Part shown: positions 11,309 to 22,089 of the stretch, in pieces | Numbering within the stretch: the stretch's first letter is position 1 | Layout: the number at the start of each line of letters is the position of its first letter | Source of the DNA: Diphasiastrum complanatum | Taxonomy: Eukaryota > Streptophyta > Lycopodiopsida > Lycopodiales > Lycopodiaceae | Direction: 5' to 3' | DNA: 64,000 nucleotides | Assembly (NCBI GenBank): GCA_029204225.1 | Contig: CM055092.1 | Location: 18,841,222 to 18,905,221, forward strand | Notes under the pieces: generated by a model | Database searches by the model: none | Told to the model about the DNA's origin: nothing | The model's input: only the letters and a program-made list of their open reading frames with translations | Translations under genes and position numbers: made by a program

Positions 11309-11885
11309 TCTGTTGCAGGTTATGAAATGATCAACCACATTCATCAATGATTTGGAGGAGTTTCTATCTCTAGAGCATGCTAGACTAGTTTCTACTCAAA
11401 TATTGAGTTCTATGCATATGTAGAAGTGATCTTTTCTAGGTCAAAACTCAAATTAGGTTTATGAACTTGATCAATTCTGATTTCAAAGGTGGTTTATTGG
11501 ATTTGGCCGATTTTTGATGCAATAGGAAAGCCTCAATGGTGGCTACAAGGTTCTATATCAAGTTTTAGGCAATTGCATGTAGAATTTGAAATAATCAATT
11601 TTTTGTGATTTTGTCAAACCCTAATTTTGATTGGATCTATATTTTGTGAGGTTTCTAGACTTCATTAGAATGTGTTTCAATCTTAGGAAGTGGCAAGATT
11701 CATTAGGGATCATAGGTTGGTCAAGATTTCACCATTCTATGTGTTGATTTGCTAGTGATAAGTGCTAGAAGAGAATTGAGAGGTTCTATATTTTTGTGAT
11801 TTCTTTTTGGAAACATTTTTTGTATTTCAAAAGAGTCCTTTGTTCATTGGAATAGGTTGAAAGAGAAGGCTCAGGTCATTGCAAC

Positions 11886-12594
11886 ATGGCTAAATCAAGT
11901 GGATTCATGTTGAAAAGCAATGATAGGCTTACCTCAAGCAACTACTCTACATGGAAGGTGAGGATGGAATCACTTCTTGAAATGTATGAGTTGATGGATA
12001 TTGTTGTAGGGTTGGAGGAGAGACCCTTTGTACAACAATATCAAGTGAGGTATGACAAGAGAGCTAAGAAATCTCTGCACATGATCAAGATAAATATTAC
12101 CAATGAGCTACTCAAGGAGATTGGTAAGTGTAATTCATCTCATGCCTGGGAAGCTTTGAAGAAGCTTTATGAATCCAAGTCTACTTCTAGAGTTTTGACT
12201 CTAAGAAGACAAATCTTTCAAAGTATAGAAGGAAGAGAACCCTAATACGTTTATTTTAAGAGTTAAGGCTTTAAGTGATTAGTTAGCTTGCATTGATGAG
12301 AGCATTAAGGAAGGAGAACTTGTTCAAGTTATTCTTAATGGTTTGTTGGATGCTCATGCTAACATTGTAAAAAGACTTGCTATTCAAAAAACTTTTTCAA
12401 GTTTGATGGATCTTCAACTATTCATCAAAGGAAAGTTCAAGGGCAAGAGCAAGGGCAAGTGGTCTAAAGGACAAGATCATGGTGAATTTTCTTCTCTTGG
12501 TAAGAAGAAAGATAGGTCAAAGTTGAAATTCTTCTATTGTGGCTTCAAATGTCACTTTGCTAGTGATTGCTACAAGAAGAAGAGAGATCAATGA
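11886..12594 (+). pseudogene. C1 Gag, broken
   Basis: First 119 codons read MAKSSGF through KVRMESLL, ITNELLKEIG and STSRVLTLRRQ, then hit TAA at 12243 because of a frameshift. In the shifted frame the Gag core continues (LRVKALSD, a TAG, then LACIDESIKEGELVQVILNG). The zinc knuckle (FYCGFKCHFASDC, near 12530) has lost its first Cys. TGA follows KKKRDQ at about 12594. Confidence 0.85.
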
Positions 12595-12600
12595 GACAAG

Positions 12601-14046
12601 CAAGGTAATCTAACTCTTGATGAGGATGGTGTTGATGATCAAAATGCAAATGATGATGCTTTTGTGATGTCTTCATGTTTGAGTTCTATTTTTGGAGATA
12701 TTCATCCATGGTGGATTGATAGTGGAGCAAGCTCACACATGACTTTTCACAAAGAGTACTTCACTTCTTTGTTGGCATATGGAGATGACAAGAGGGTGAT
12801 CTACATAGTCAATGATGGTGAGTGTGCAATCAAAGGGATTGGCTCAATTTTTATTTCTCTCTCTACAAATGGGAATGTTCATTTGAAGGATGTTTTGTTC
12901 ATTCCATCTATTACTAAGAACCTACTTAGTGTGAGTCAATTGCTAAGCAATGGTCTTAAAGTGGAGTTTGATGGAGATGCTTGTTTGATCAAAAGGAAGG
13001 ATGTCATGATTGCAAAAGGTAAAAGGAAAGGGAAGTTATTCAAACTAGATGCTTGTGTTATTGCTAACCAAGTTGGATGTGTTGCAAGTGAGCAAATACC
13101 TATTCAAGAGGTTTGGCATAAAAGGATGGGACATCTCAACTACAAGTCATTGGAGGTAACGGCTAGAAAGCAAGTTGTGATTGGTCTTCCAAGTCCTTTC
13201 AAAAGCATCAATCATATTTGTGAGTCTTGTGCTTTGTCAAAGTCACATAGACTACCTTATACTAGATCTACATCTCGATCTACAAAGCCTTTTCAAGTTG
13301 TACATTCGGATATTCATGGAACTACTAAATTAGCAATAGTGGAGCTAAGATGTATGTAACTTTCACTGATGATTTTAGTAGATTTTATTGGATCTATCTA
13401 CTAAAGAGCAAAGATGAAGTGCATGATGCCTTTGTCAAGTTCAAGAATGCAAGGAGAATCAATTTTCCACAAAGATCAAGTGCTTGAGGAGTGACACTGG
13501 TGGAGAGTACATATCTACCAAGTTCAAGGCCTTTTGTGATGAGCATGAGATCAAGAGGGAGTACACAACTCCAAGGACACCACAACAAAATAGAGTGGCC
13601 GAGAGGAAAAATAGGAGTTTATGTGAAAGTGACAAAGCCATGAGTTAGGAGCTAATCTTCCAAAAACTTTTTGGGATCAAGCTTTTTTGTGTGCTAACTT
13701 TCTATGCAATAGGTGGCCAAGTGCTATATTGAATGGAAGGGCACCTTTTGAGATGCTATTCAAGAGGAGGCCGAGTGTCAAGTTTTTAAGAACTTTTGGA
13801 TGCACTTGCTATGGCAATATAGCTCTTGATGATAGGACCAAGGAGAATCCATCTTCAAGGAAAGGCATGTTTGTTGGATATAGTGAGATGAGCAAAACCT
13901 ACAAGGTTTACATTCCTACTACTAATAAGGTGATTATTGATAGAGATGTCACTTTTTATGAGGAGAATATTCCAAAGGTGTCTTCAAGTAATGATGGTGT
14001 TGTAGATTTTCAAGATTGTTTTCATTTCACCAGGCACAACTCTTGA
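12601..14046 (+). pseudogene. C1 protease and integrase, broken
   Basis: Protease DSGASSHM at 12718 onward; KDVLFIPSITKNLLS follows, then the HHCC domain (WHKRMGHLNYKS, CESCALSKSHRLPY). Integrase keeps the first Asp in VHSDIHG, the second in RSDTGGEY and the Glu in RVAERKNRS, but the frame shifts after HGTTK (near 13325), again near 13470, and has stops near 13490 and 13647. The last part (13687-14046) is the integrase tail: RTFGCTCYGNIA, KGMFVGYSEMSKTYKVY, NKVIIDRDVTF. It stops at 14046, where the minus-strand D0 LTR begins. Confidence 0.87.
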
Positions 14047-14628
14047 TCTTGTCTACACTTGGCTTTTGCTTCCTATTTGAGCTAGCTTGCAGAATTGATT
14101 CAGGAACCTAAGCAAATGACTACCGACCACAGACACAAAATCATTCTATCAAAACAAACAACATGAATGATGAGTGAGTTGATCAGTGTCTCGCTCATTG
14201 GCGGCCTATCACTCCTCTTACGAGTCTGCTATGTTCTGCTCGTTGGCAGACTTTCATGCATAGCTCGTAGTGCTTGAATGTGACTACCTCTTTTTTTTTT
14301 TTTTTTTTGTCTCTCACTTTTTGTTCATTCTATTTCATTATATATTTGGGGACATTGTACGGTCACTAAGTCACAATTTAAAAGACAAACTTAATCCTAA
14401 AATGTTAGTTAGTTATCCCCTGATGGTGTGGCCCTTGGCGGCTGAGCGTGGTAGTCCAAGACTCCATGCTCATCGAGTTGGCAGTTGTCAGATCGAATTG
14501 TTTTCCTTCAGTTTGTCTTATCTGTTCATGGTGTCTTCTTGTTGCAGGAACGAACACTTTTCTTTTGGCATTCGTTTCGTCTTTGTGGAGCACCAGGGAA
14601 TGGTTGCATGAATTCACCATTTCCAACA
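14047..14628 (-). repeat. LTR of family D copy D0
   Basis: Shares the CTCGCTCATTGGCGGCC and GTTCTGCTCGTTGG motifs and their order with the D1 LTR at 42261-42999. On the minus strand it starts TGTTGGAAATGG right after the purine tract AGAGGGAG. The low-coordinate boundary is approximate. Contains T-runs (14290-14308). Confidence 0.75.
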
Positions 14629-15660
14629 CTCCCTCTTGAACGTTGCAACCTTTGTTGTGTTTGTTCAGTTCCATTGCGTTTCTTTGTTTTTTGAACAATG
14701 GTTTGTCGATCAGCTTCGTGAGCAAGTTTGCAACCATGTCCTTTGACTTTATGTATGAACATATGTATTCGGTTCTTCAGTGAAGCTGCAAAATTTGAAC
14801 TCTGTATCTTTGCTCTATTGAAGATTGTCTATGTATCATTCTGGAGGGCTTCTTTGTCTTGTTGACCATTTATGAACTATTGATAATCTTGGCTTTATAC
14901 AGGTTCCCTTTTCTGGATCCGATAGTCAGCAACTTATTTGAACTTTGTTTGATCATCCGACATGTATTGTCGTCAAACATGACTCGAATTCCGAGATCTG
15001 CCATCCTTGAGACTGATAGCAGGTCTTTTCTAAGTGAGGGTATATAGAGTGCTCCTAGCAACTCAGCTTGTCTTGACAATGTTCGTAGCTGTAGAGTCCC
15101 GATGCCTTTCACATTGTGTTTGCTCCCATCGCCTAGAATCACTGCTCTGTTGTTGTCGAATTCTCTGTAGTTGATCAGTATTTTCTTGTTGCAGGTAATG
15201 TGTGAGGTTGCTCATGAGTCTATGACTACGTCGTAGTCACGCTCTGTATAGCTTGTTGAAGCCTCATCGAGTATTGTGAAGGCTTCATCGCTCTTGTTAG
15301 CATCTCTCGACGACTCTACAACATTTTCTTTCTCAACCTTGTTTTTCCTTTTCGGGTTGAATCTGCAATCATATGCATAGTGTACCTTCTTCTTGCAGTG
15401 CATGAAAGGTATTATCGGGTTAAACCAGCATTTGTTGGTTGTGTCCCGGCTTGTGACAGTGATCACAAGAAGAGGTTTGTTGGTTGTCATTGCCTCTGCT
15501 CAAAGACTTTGGATTCACCTTGTCGAATCTGGACTTGTTTTTGTTCTTCTTCCTTCCCTTCATGAAAAGGGCCTTATCCTGGTAGCCAAGCACAAGATGA
15601 GATAACACTTCCTTGGAAATGAACCTTTGTTTGGCAGCATATTTGTTCTTGTGATGCTTT
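14629..15660 (-). pseudogene. Family D copia copy D0, internally deleted
   Basis: Reading on the minus strand from 15660: Gag tail (KQRFISKEVLSHLV, DKALFMKGRKKNKNK), two zinc knuckles (CDHCHKPGH, and one near 15400 with its first Cys lost), then VVIDS followed by TGA in place of the protease active-site Gly codon (about 15217). Next comes the post-protease segment (VKGIGTLQLRTLS, YIPSLRKDLLSVSRMADLG, 15142-14870). Integrase is gone: about 10 bp on lies the integrase-RT linker remnant (14855-14765), and RT is gone too, leaving only the RNase H tail ANLLTKLIDKPLFKKQR before the LTR. At least two internal deletions produced this copy. Confidence 0.8.
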
Positions 15661-16551
15661 TGCTACTGATGGACGAAGGATGTAAGCCTTGTGAAGCAAC
15701 ACTAGACCCTATAATTTTTTAGTATTTTGTCAAGGAGTTGGTTAACACTCAATTTTATGCTTGATTAGTTTCATATTTCGCAAATAAGTATCATTTGGCA
15801 ACTCAGCAAAGGTTCATATGATTGTTTGTTCAAGATCTGATTAAAACAATGATTTTTTAGTCATTTTCCATAAAAAATTACTTTTTGAAAATACTTTTCT
15901 TTTTCCTTTTCTAATCTGATGACTTTCTTGACTTTTTTCTCATCATTCTTGTACTTCTCTTTTTTTTTTTTTTTTTTTTTTAATACTGTCTTTTCCAAAA
16001 AAAAAAACAGCAAGTAATGAAAAACAACAAAATTGTAAAACCAAAACGTAAAAATGAGTAAATCTTCAACACTGTTCCTTACAAATTTCATAAAATTAAA
16101 TGAAATTCATGACAACACCACTATTCATGTAAGCAAAAGTAAAGAAGATTGAAGGCAAGAAAATAAAGATGCTCTCTTAGAATTTTGACATTATTTTAAT
16201 CCAAGCCATTTATCTTTATCTAATGGTCCTAGTTACACTTGAAGGCCTTCACATCTCCCATATCAAGTTGCTTTTGAAAACTCACTCTAATTCAATCTTT
16301 TGTCTTATTCACAAACTTATAAACTTGAAATTGGGGATCCTAATTTATGGTATTCTAACTTGCTAAATCTCAAGCCTCTTATTCTTACAACCTTAAACTT
16401 AGAAGCCAAATACCATGTGCTCACTATGTTGGCCTTATACATGCAATATGCCATTGCCCTTGCACTTAATGCACTTGATATTATCTTTTATACTTTATGC
16501 CTTGCTTCTTCATATTGCATTGCCCTTGCACTTTGTGCCTTCTGTGCTTCT
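15661..16551. other. AT-rich unassigned DNA
   Basis: Contains a 23-bp T-run near 15960 and the 3' flank of the Hint-like gene. A 109-codon plus-strand frame at 16300-16629 overlaps the better-supported minus exon and has no recognisable motif, so it is not called. Confidence 0.5.
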
Positions 16552-16776
16552 TTAGTTAATGCCCAACAATGCATCCAAATTTTGAACTCTTTTCAAAAAG
16601 GTGAAAGTTGGAAGAGAGATACCAAATAACATAGCAGTTGTAGCTGCAACAATCTTTCCACCATAGAAAGTACCAAACATAGATATATCTATATGTGCAT
16701 CCAAAAAATGATAGAGTCGAGTATATGCATTTTTGCCAAGTATTTGATATAGCATACGTGCTGGAGATAATATTAT
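16552..16776 (-). CDS. Hint-like (Hedgehog-type) protein, last exon
   Basis: On the minus strand the exon starts after a CCACAG acceptor and encodes about 74 residues to a TAA: IILSPARMLYQILG, TRLYHFLDAH, MFGTFYGGKIVAA, ending LLGIN. It joins the exon at 17385-17542 in phase 0 so that AYQ is followed by IILSPARMLY, the kind of continuation expected after the GVVAS segment of Hedgehog-type Hint domains. Composition differs from the surrounding retroelements, it has no stops, and it sits in a stretch without copia sequence. The Hint identification rests on motif memory only. It could instead be a gene fragment or pseudogene. Confidence 0.5.
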   Translation of the reverse strand: MILSPARMLYQILGKNAYTRLYHFLDAHIDISMFGTFYGGKIVAATTAMLFGISLPTFTFLKRVQNLDALLGIN

Positions 16777-17384
16777 CTGTGGTCATACATCAAAATCCCC
16801 AATTTCAAATGATTAGTCTTTAAGCATGCTGATTCATATTAGGTTTAAGTGAATCAAGTGTGTGTGTGTGTGTGTGTGTGTGTAATGTAGTAATAACAAT
16901 AATTAAACTTTACGTACGTACTATCTTAAATATAATATCTTTTAATTCTTATAAGACATTAAGTGCTAGCATTGGATTCAATTTATGTTTAGTAAGATAA
17001 TCTTAATTACTTTAAACTTTCAAATCTCAACTTTGAATTTGTAGAAAAAGCACATAAATATGAGGATTTCAAATTATTTTCTAGGGCCTAAATATTATCA
17101 ATATCAACTAATTATCAAGATGGAGTCCATCTTATATATTTTGATTCATTTGTGCAAAGTAATTACATGATATATTTCAAGTCATTGAGGGTCAATCAAT
17201 TTTCTTCTATGAAGGCTAATCTTCAAGATAATTCATTTAATTAAAAAACAAACAAACAATAAGGTCTCCATTGAATATAATCAAATGAAGACTATACTGT
17301 GAAATTTTCTCAACATTAACATTAATGGAAGATTAGTCTACACATATAAAAAAACAAGAATTAATCACATATTAAAATCATTAC
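16777..17384 (-). other. Putative intron of the Hint-like gene
   Basis: 608 bp between donor CAG|GTAATG (17385/17384) and acceptor CCACAG|A (16777/16776) on the minus strand; AT-rich, with a (GT)n tract and no recognisable element. Confidence 0.5.
16859..16883. repeat. (GT)n microsatellite
   Basis: About 12 GT units inside the putative intron. Confidence 0.9.
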
Positions 17385-17542
17385 CTGATAAGCCATAGGA
17401 AGCCAATGAGTGATTTTGAGCATGTCAAACAAGTCATCAAGAAACCAATCGCTATGCACAGATGCCACCACATCTCCCACAAGAACATTTCCACTCAAAG
17501 TGAAAGGGTTGTACAACCCTACCTTGACTATCACCACCAAAT
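17385..17542 (-). CDS. Hint-like (Hedgehog-type) protein, internal exon
   Basis: 158 bp between acceptor TTTGACAG and donor GTAATG on the minus strand. Encodes VVIVKVGLYNPFTLSGNVLV, then GDVVASVHSDWFLDDLFDML and KITHWLPMAYQ. The order V-x-G-x-Y-x-P-x-T, short strand, G-x-V-V-A-S is that of the second half of Hedgehog/Hint autoprocessing domains (animal forms have YAPLTxxGTLVVxGVxAS). The residues that cleave the peptide bond, at the N-terminus of a Hint domain, would lie in upstream exons, which are not found before the (AC)n array and element G. Those exons may lie beyond a TE-filled intron or be lost. Confidence 0.5.
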
Positions 17543-17971
<429 letters not shown>

Positions 17972-18187
17972 GATGGCTTTCCAAGATCATCTAACCAGGG
18001 AGAGCTACGAAGATCAACAAGAGAGAAGACACAACCTGAAAGGTATGAAGCAGATTACGCTCTTTGTTTGGTTGGGTGGTTTTGCTCCACAGTCTCTCTT
18101 CCTATCCTCATCTTAGGAATTTTTCCCTGATGGTCTTTACACTCACTCCCACACACAGAAGTTGTTTTACCAAACACCCAATATTTT

Positions 18188-20095
18188 ATGGATATATTCG
18201 ATGATTCTGACCTTCTTGGAGCCTCAGAAGTTTTTGTCATGTCCTAGAGTCCTGCGCCCTTTGAACTCCAGTATTTAGGAAGAGGATTCAGATAGTCTCA
18301 TGATACTCCTACTGGTTTTGACGACTCTTTTCAGATTTACCAGCAACCTCAAGTTGAAACCGCACCAGCCACACTTCGGGTCGAACAAGCTATGAAATCA
18401 CCAAAGCAGTTCAACGCCACAGTGCCTGAGGGCTATGAAGACGAAGACCTCTTTGAAGAAGAAGAGCTACAGGCACCTGCTCCATGCCAATCAAGGACAA
18501 TACCACCAGGTCCTTCTGCTGCTACCACCTCCACAACAGTAGATTCTGGTGATTCTCTTGGTTGGTCTCAAGCCTTGCGCAAGTGATCCAATCTATGCTG
18601 GATAAGAAAAAAGAAATGGAACAGCGAATCTCAGATATGGGATCTGAAAATACTCTCATCAGCCAGATAGTTGTTCAGTTGGACAAAGAGTTGAAGATCG
18701 CCAAGCAACATGAAGCTAAATCTGAAGCTGAGAAGAAGAAGACACAACAATTGGCTGATTGCCTAAAAGAGTATGTCAGCTCACTGCAGAATGCGCTCAC
18801 AACCGCCCAAGATCAGGTGGACGAGGCCGTGCAGGATTCAAAGCAACAAGTGCAGCTGCTCCAGGGTCAACTACAGATGGCCTAACAAGATCGCACATGT
18901 CTCCAAGGTGAATTGGATGCGACCACCCTTGAGCGTGATGTGTATCTACAGACGCAAATACCTGATCATCCGGTAACTCCGACGGAGATCGCGTATTTGT
19001 TTAAAAAGTTTAAAATCTGCAAAGTGGCGCTTTAAGGATTCCAAGGCTGTTTTGACATATTCAAAGGTATAGCTTCAACTGAGTTGGCAAAGGCTAAAGC
19101 AACTATCAACGCATATGAAAAAGCTGTCGCCCAGGTGTTGGAAGTTGGGCCTCAAATTTCAGTTCTGTTTATGCCGCAATTCTCCCCTCCACACCAAGCT
19201 GATGCACCTATGGATACAGGGTTGGATTCAAACATGGACTAGGGTGGAGCCCCTGAAGCTGAAGAATAATAGCCAGTTCCACAGGTAGTGCCACCAGGTC
19301 CATCTTCATCAAGGACCACACCGTTGTTCAGAAGACCAATCAGCGTCAAGGACCATATCCAGAGCTTTTTAGCGCAACATCCTCATGAGTCCTCGCGTGG
19401 TGGTTGGGTCCTCAAGTTTAAGACCTCTGCAATAGAGGCCGGCAAGGAAATGGATAAAATACTAGCATTGGGAGAGCAGCCAACTTGGAGAGTTACAGTT
19501 TTTGAGAAAACTCCAGAATCCATCAGGAGTTATGTGGCCAGCCCTCGCCAATTGCGCGTAGATTCATATTACATACCGATGTCGCGCAAGAATAAGTGGA
19601 AAGATTTGGGATTGGCCATGGGCAAAATTACTATCCATACGCCAAACTGGCCAATCATCCACCAACCTTTTAGTTGGAAAATCTCAGTGGACTTCCACCG
19701 GACACTACAAGCATACCAATGAGAGTATATACACTCTCTCGATCCGATAGTGAGGCAATTGACACTTTTTGTGAAAGACTTGACTCTGTTGGCATCCATG
19801 GCAACGAGATGGGATGATTGTCTTCCTCCTTTGGCATTCAATCCAAATAAGCCAATGGCCTCAGAGAGCATCAAGGATCAACTGTCGGTGGCTCGACTAT
19901 ATTTTCATGCCTCAATGATGAAAGGCTCCTGGGAATCTCGATTCACATCCTGGACAACTTCAAAGTGGATTGCTGGAGTCCACCGTTGTTTTTGTCACAC
20001 AATTTGGATTTCAACACTGCCCCACTTGACTTCATGGAGAAGGTGCAATATCATTTAATAAAGATTCGATGTAAAGCAAATAAAAGTCCACAGTA
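18188..20095 (+). pseudogene. Element G protein: acidic, coiled-coil, unknown
   Basis: Starts MDIFDDSDLLGAS at 18188; the first frame (stops near 18245 and 18294) holds an acidic patch EDEDLFEEEE and Pro/Ser/Thr-rich stretches, then shifts near 18560. The second frame runs to about 19960 with TAA near 18883, further stops near 19033, 19240 and 19267-19272, and TGA at 19720. It contains a strong heptad-like helix (KKKEMEQRISDMGSENTLIS to QVQLLQGQLQ, 18595-18880), then a folded-looking part with RGGWVLKFKTSAIEAGKEMD, PTWRVTVFEKTPESIRSYV and HTPNWPIIHQPFSWKISVDF. A last shift near 19960 gives the C-terminus ending KSPQ at about 20095. Total about 630 residues; no family recognised. It could be a diverged Gag or a captured host gene. 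Confidence 0.5.
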
Positions 20096-20146
20096 ACTGC
20101 ATCTCGCAGGTGTCGTGGGACTGCCACCAATTTTGGTGGGAGATAC

Positions 20147-20530
20147 TGTTGGAGAGTTTGCGGATTCCAAGGCAACCCTAACCCTAGTTAATAAGTGAGA
20201 GAGATTTGGCACCCTATGTGTGTAAGTCCAACCTGATGATCACATAGTTATCTGATAGTTAGAAAGTCAATAAAAGGAATTATGCCTTTTTGCGGGACTT
20301 TTAATATTGCCGCAGGGCCTAAATGTCAAGTTAGTGAATAAAGTTGGGTTTCCCTCCAATTTGGATGGTTCTCACTCTTTTTTAAATTTGAATAATTAGG
20401 GAGGCAGAAATGGACCAATAGGATTCAAGGGCCAGGGTCCTCCTCTCTATTATAAAAAGGGACCAACTCGAGTTCCTACACATGTACATATCTTCATTTC
20501 AATAAAGCAGATTGGTTCTCTTGTAAAATG
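20147..20530 (+). repeat. 3' LTR (start) of element G
   Basis: Begins TGTTGGAGAGTTTGC after the purine tract GTGGGAGATAC. The promoter and polyadenylation signal are 43 bp apart, the compact arrangement of an LTR R region. The partner LTR is not in the window. Confidence 0.55.
20451..20506 (+). promoter_or_regulatory. TATA box and AATAAA of the G LTR
   Basis: TATAAAAA at 20451-20458 and AATAAA at 20501-20506. Transcription would start near 20480. Confidence 0.5.
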
Positions 20531-20750
20531 GATTTATGAATGTCCTTGCTCTCTATCACTTTTTCTCCATCTCTCATGTTTTTATTGAGTTTTGCTAATT
20601 GTTGGATCTGATTGTTATTGGGATTGCATTTTTTTTATACTTTTTATGAGAGAGAAAGGGAGAGAGAGAAAGAGTAAGCTATCTTCATTGTAATCATAGT
20701 GTTAATGGATGTAGTGCTAATGCTTAGAGTTAATGGATGTTAGAGTTAGA
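20531..20750. other. Junction between G and E1
   Basis: Contains a short purine-rich (GAGA) stretch near 20650 and a small direct repeat GTTAATGGATGT (two copies near 20700-20740). No gene seen. Confidence 0.4.
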
Positions 20751-22010
20751 TCAACTCATCACACTCAATCGAAGGTGAAGGAATAGTCAGAGTCGAATTC
20801 TAGAGAAGTGAAGTCAAAATGTTCTCCATGTTTCAAATTTGACCAAGAATTTGCTCTCAGTCAATAGAATCACTAATTCAGGTCGGAGGGTCAAATTTGA
20901 TACAGACGGCTGCACAATTCTTGACAAATCTGGAAGGTTCTAGCCTTTGGAAGAAGAAGCAACTATCTTTATAAGCTCAGCCACTGCTACTCTTGTAACA
21001 GTCAAGCTCTTCACACAACCACTTCTAAATCAACCGATATGTTGTGGCATTTCAGACTTGGCCACCTTAATTTGAATAGTATTCAGCAAATGTCTACTCA
21101 GATTCTAGTACAAGATCTGCCAACTTCTCCATGCAAAAGTTGTATTATCAGCAAGCCAACTTCTCCATGTGAAAGTTTTATTATCAGCGAGCTTGCTAGA
21201 AGCCCTTTCACTTCAGACTCAGTTCATACATCCAAGGGCTTGCTTGACCTTGTACATAGCGACATTTGTGGCCCAATGCAAACTGCTTTGACATGGGAAA
21301 CTCTCTATTTTCTAATCTTCATCGACAACTTCTCTCGAAGGACTACTATTTACTTTATAAAAAACAAATCCGAAGCATTCAGGTCCTTCAAGCAGCTCAA
21401 GGAGTCTGTAGAAAACCAGACCCAGAGAAAGATCAAGGCTCTATGCACAGATGGAGGGGGAGAGTATATCTCCATAGAACTCAAGGAGTTTTAAAAGGCC
21501 AGTGGAATACATCAACAATATACAACCATCTACTCACCTCAGTCCAATGGTGTAGCTGAACGGAAGAATCAGACACTCATCGAAAGTACCAAGAGCATGC
21601 TGGCCCATGCTTCTCTTCCAAAGAAATTATGGACAGAAGCTGTTACTATAGCTGCCTATTTGAAGAATCAATCCATCACCAAATCCCTGAATGGCAAGAT
21701 ACCTTATGAGGTGCGGACAGGATCAAAACCATCACTCAAAAATATTCGAGTGTTTGGATGCATCACTTTCGCTCAGATCCCTAAACATCTAAGAAGAAAG
21801 CTGGATGACAGAAGTAGGAAAACGATTTTCATCGGCTATTCCCCAGACCACAAGGCATACAAGCTCTACAATCTGGATACTAAGAAGGCATTCACCAATA
21901 GAGATGTCATTTTTGTGAAAGACCAGTTCATCGGCCAAAAGAGAAAAATTGTTGACAAATCTAACCTAGGAATTGAACATTCAAATTCCAATCCATGGAT
22001 TCAACTGTAG
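20751..22010 (+). pseudogene. E1 copia protease tail and integrase
   Basis: The post-protease segment (VLHVSNLTKNLLSVNRITNS, 20820-20890) leads after a shift to the HHCC domain (WHFRLGHLNLNSIQQM at 21042). The CxxC half is duplicated as PTSPCKSCIISK then PTSPCESFIISE. Integrase has Asp in LVHSDICGPM and FIDNFSR, CTDGGGEY for the second catalytic Asp, TAA at 21492, then in another frame the Glu in NGVAERKNQT and the tail RVFGCITFAQIPKHLRRK, IFIGYSPDHKAYKLY, RDVIFVKDQFIG. Gag and the protease active site are missing on the left. Confidence 0.85.
21121..21192 (+). repeat. 36-bp in-frame tandem duplication in integrase
   Basis: Copies 21121-21156 and 21157-21192 differ at four positions. Each encodes 12 residues around the zinc-binding CxxC; the second copy has one Cys changed to Phe. 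Confidence 0.93.
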
Positions 22011-22089
22011 AATAGCGACACTAACTCAGACAATGAGTCAGAACCTCAATGAGTCAACCCACATAAAAGGACCGAAGTTCAACCCAGAA

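Larger units (their letters stand above)
10649..14046 (+). mobile_element. Copia element C1, 3'-truncated
   Basis: 5' LTR, PBS, about 580 bp of leader, then gag, protease and most of integrase; RT, RNase H and the 3' LTR are missing. The left edge lies inside older RT/RNase H coding, so C1 is a nested insertion. The right edge abuts the LTR of a minus-strand family D copy. Gag (SSNYSTWKVRMESLL) places it in the same broad lineage as A1 and F. Confidence 0.85.

Noticed and set aside
15861-16091. Lys-rich minus-strand frame of 76 codons
   Set aside because: Consists mainly of an A/T homopolymer region with no motif.
16300-16629. 109-codon plus-strand frame
   Set aside because: Overlaps the minus-strand exon that has splice sites and family-like motifs; no recognisable domain and skewed Leu/Ala composition.
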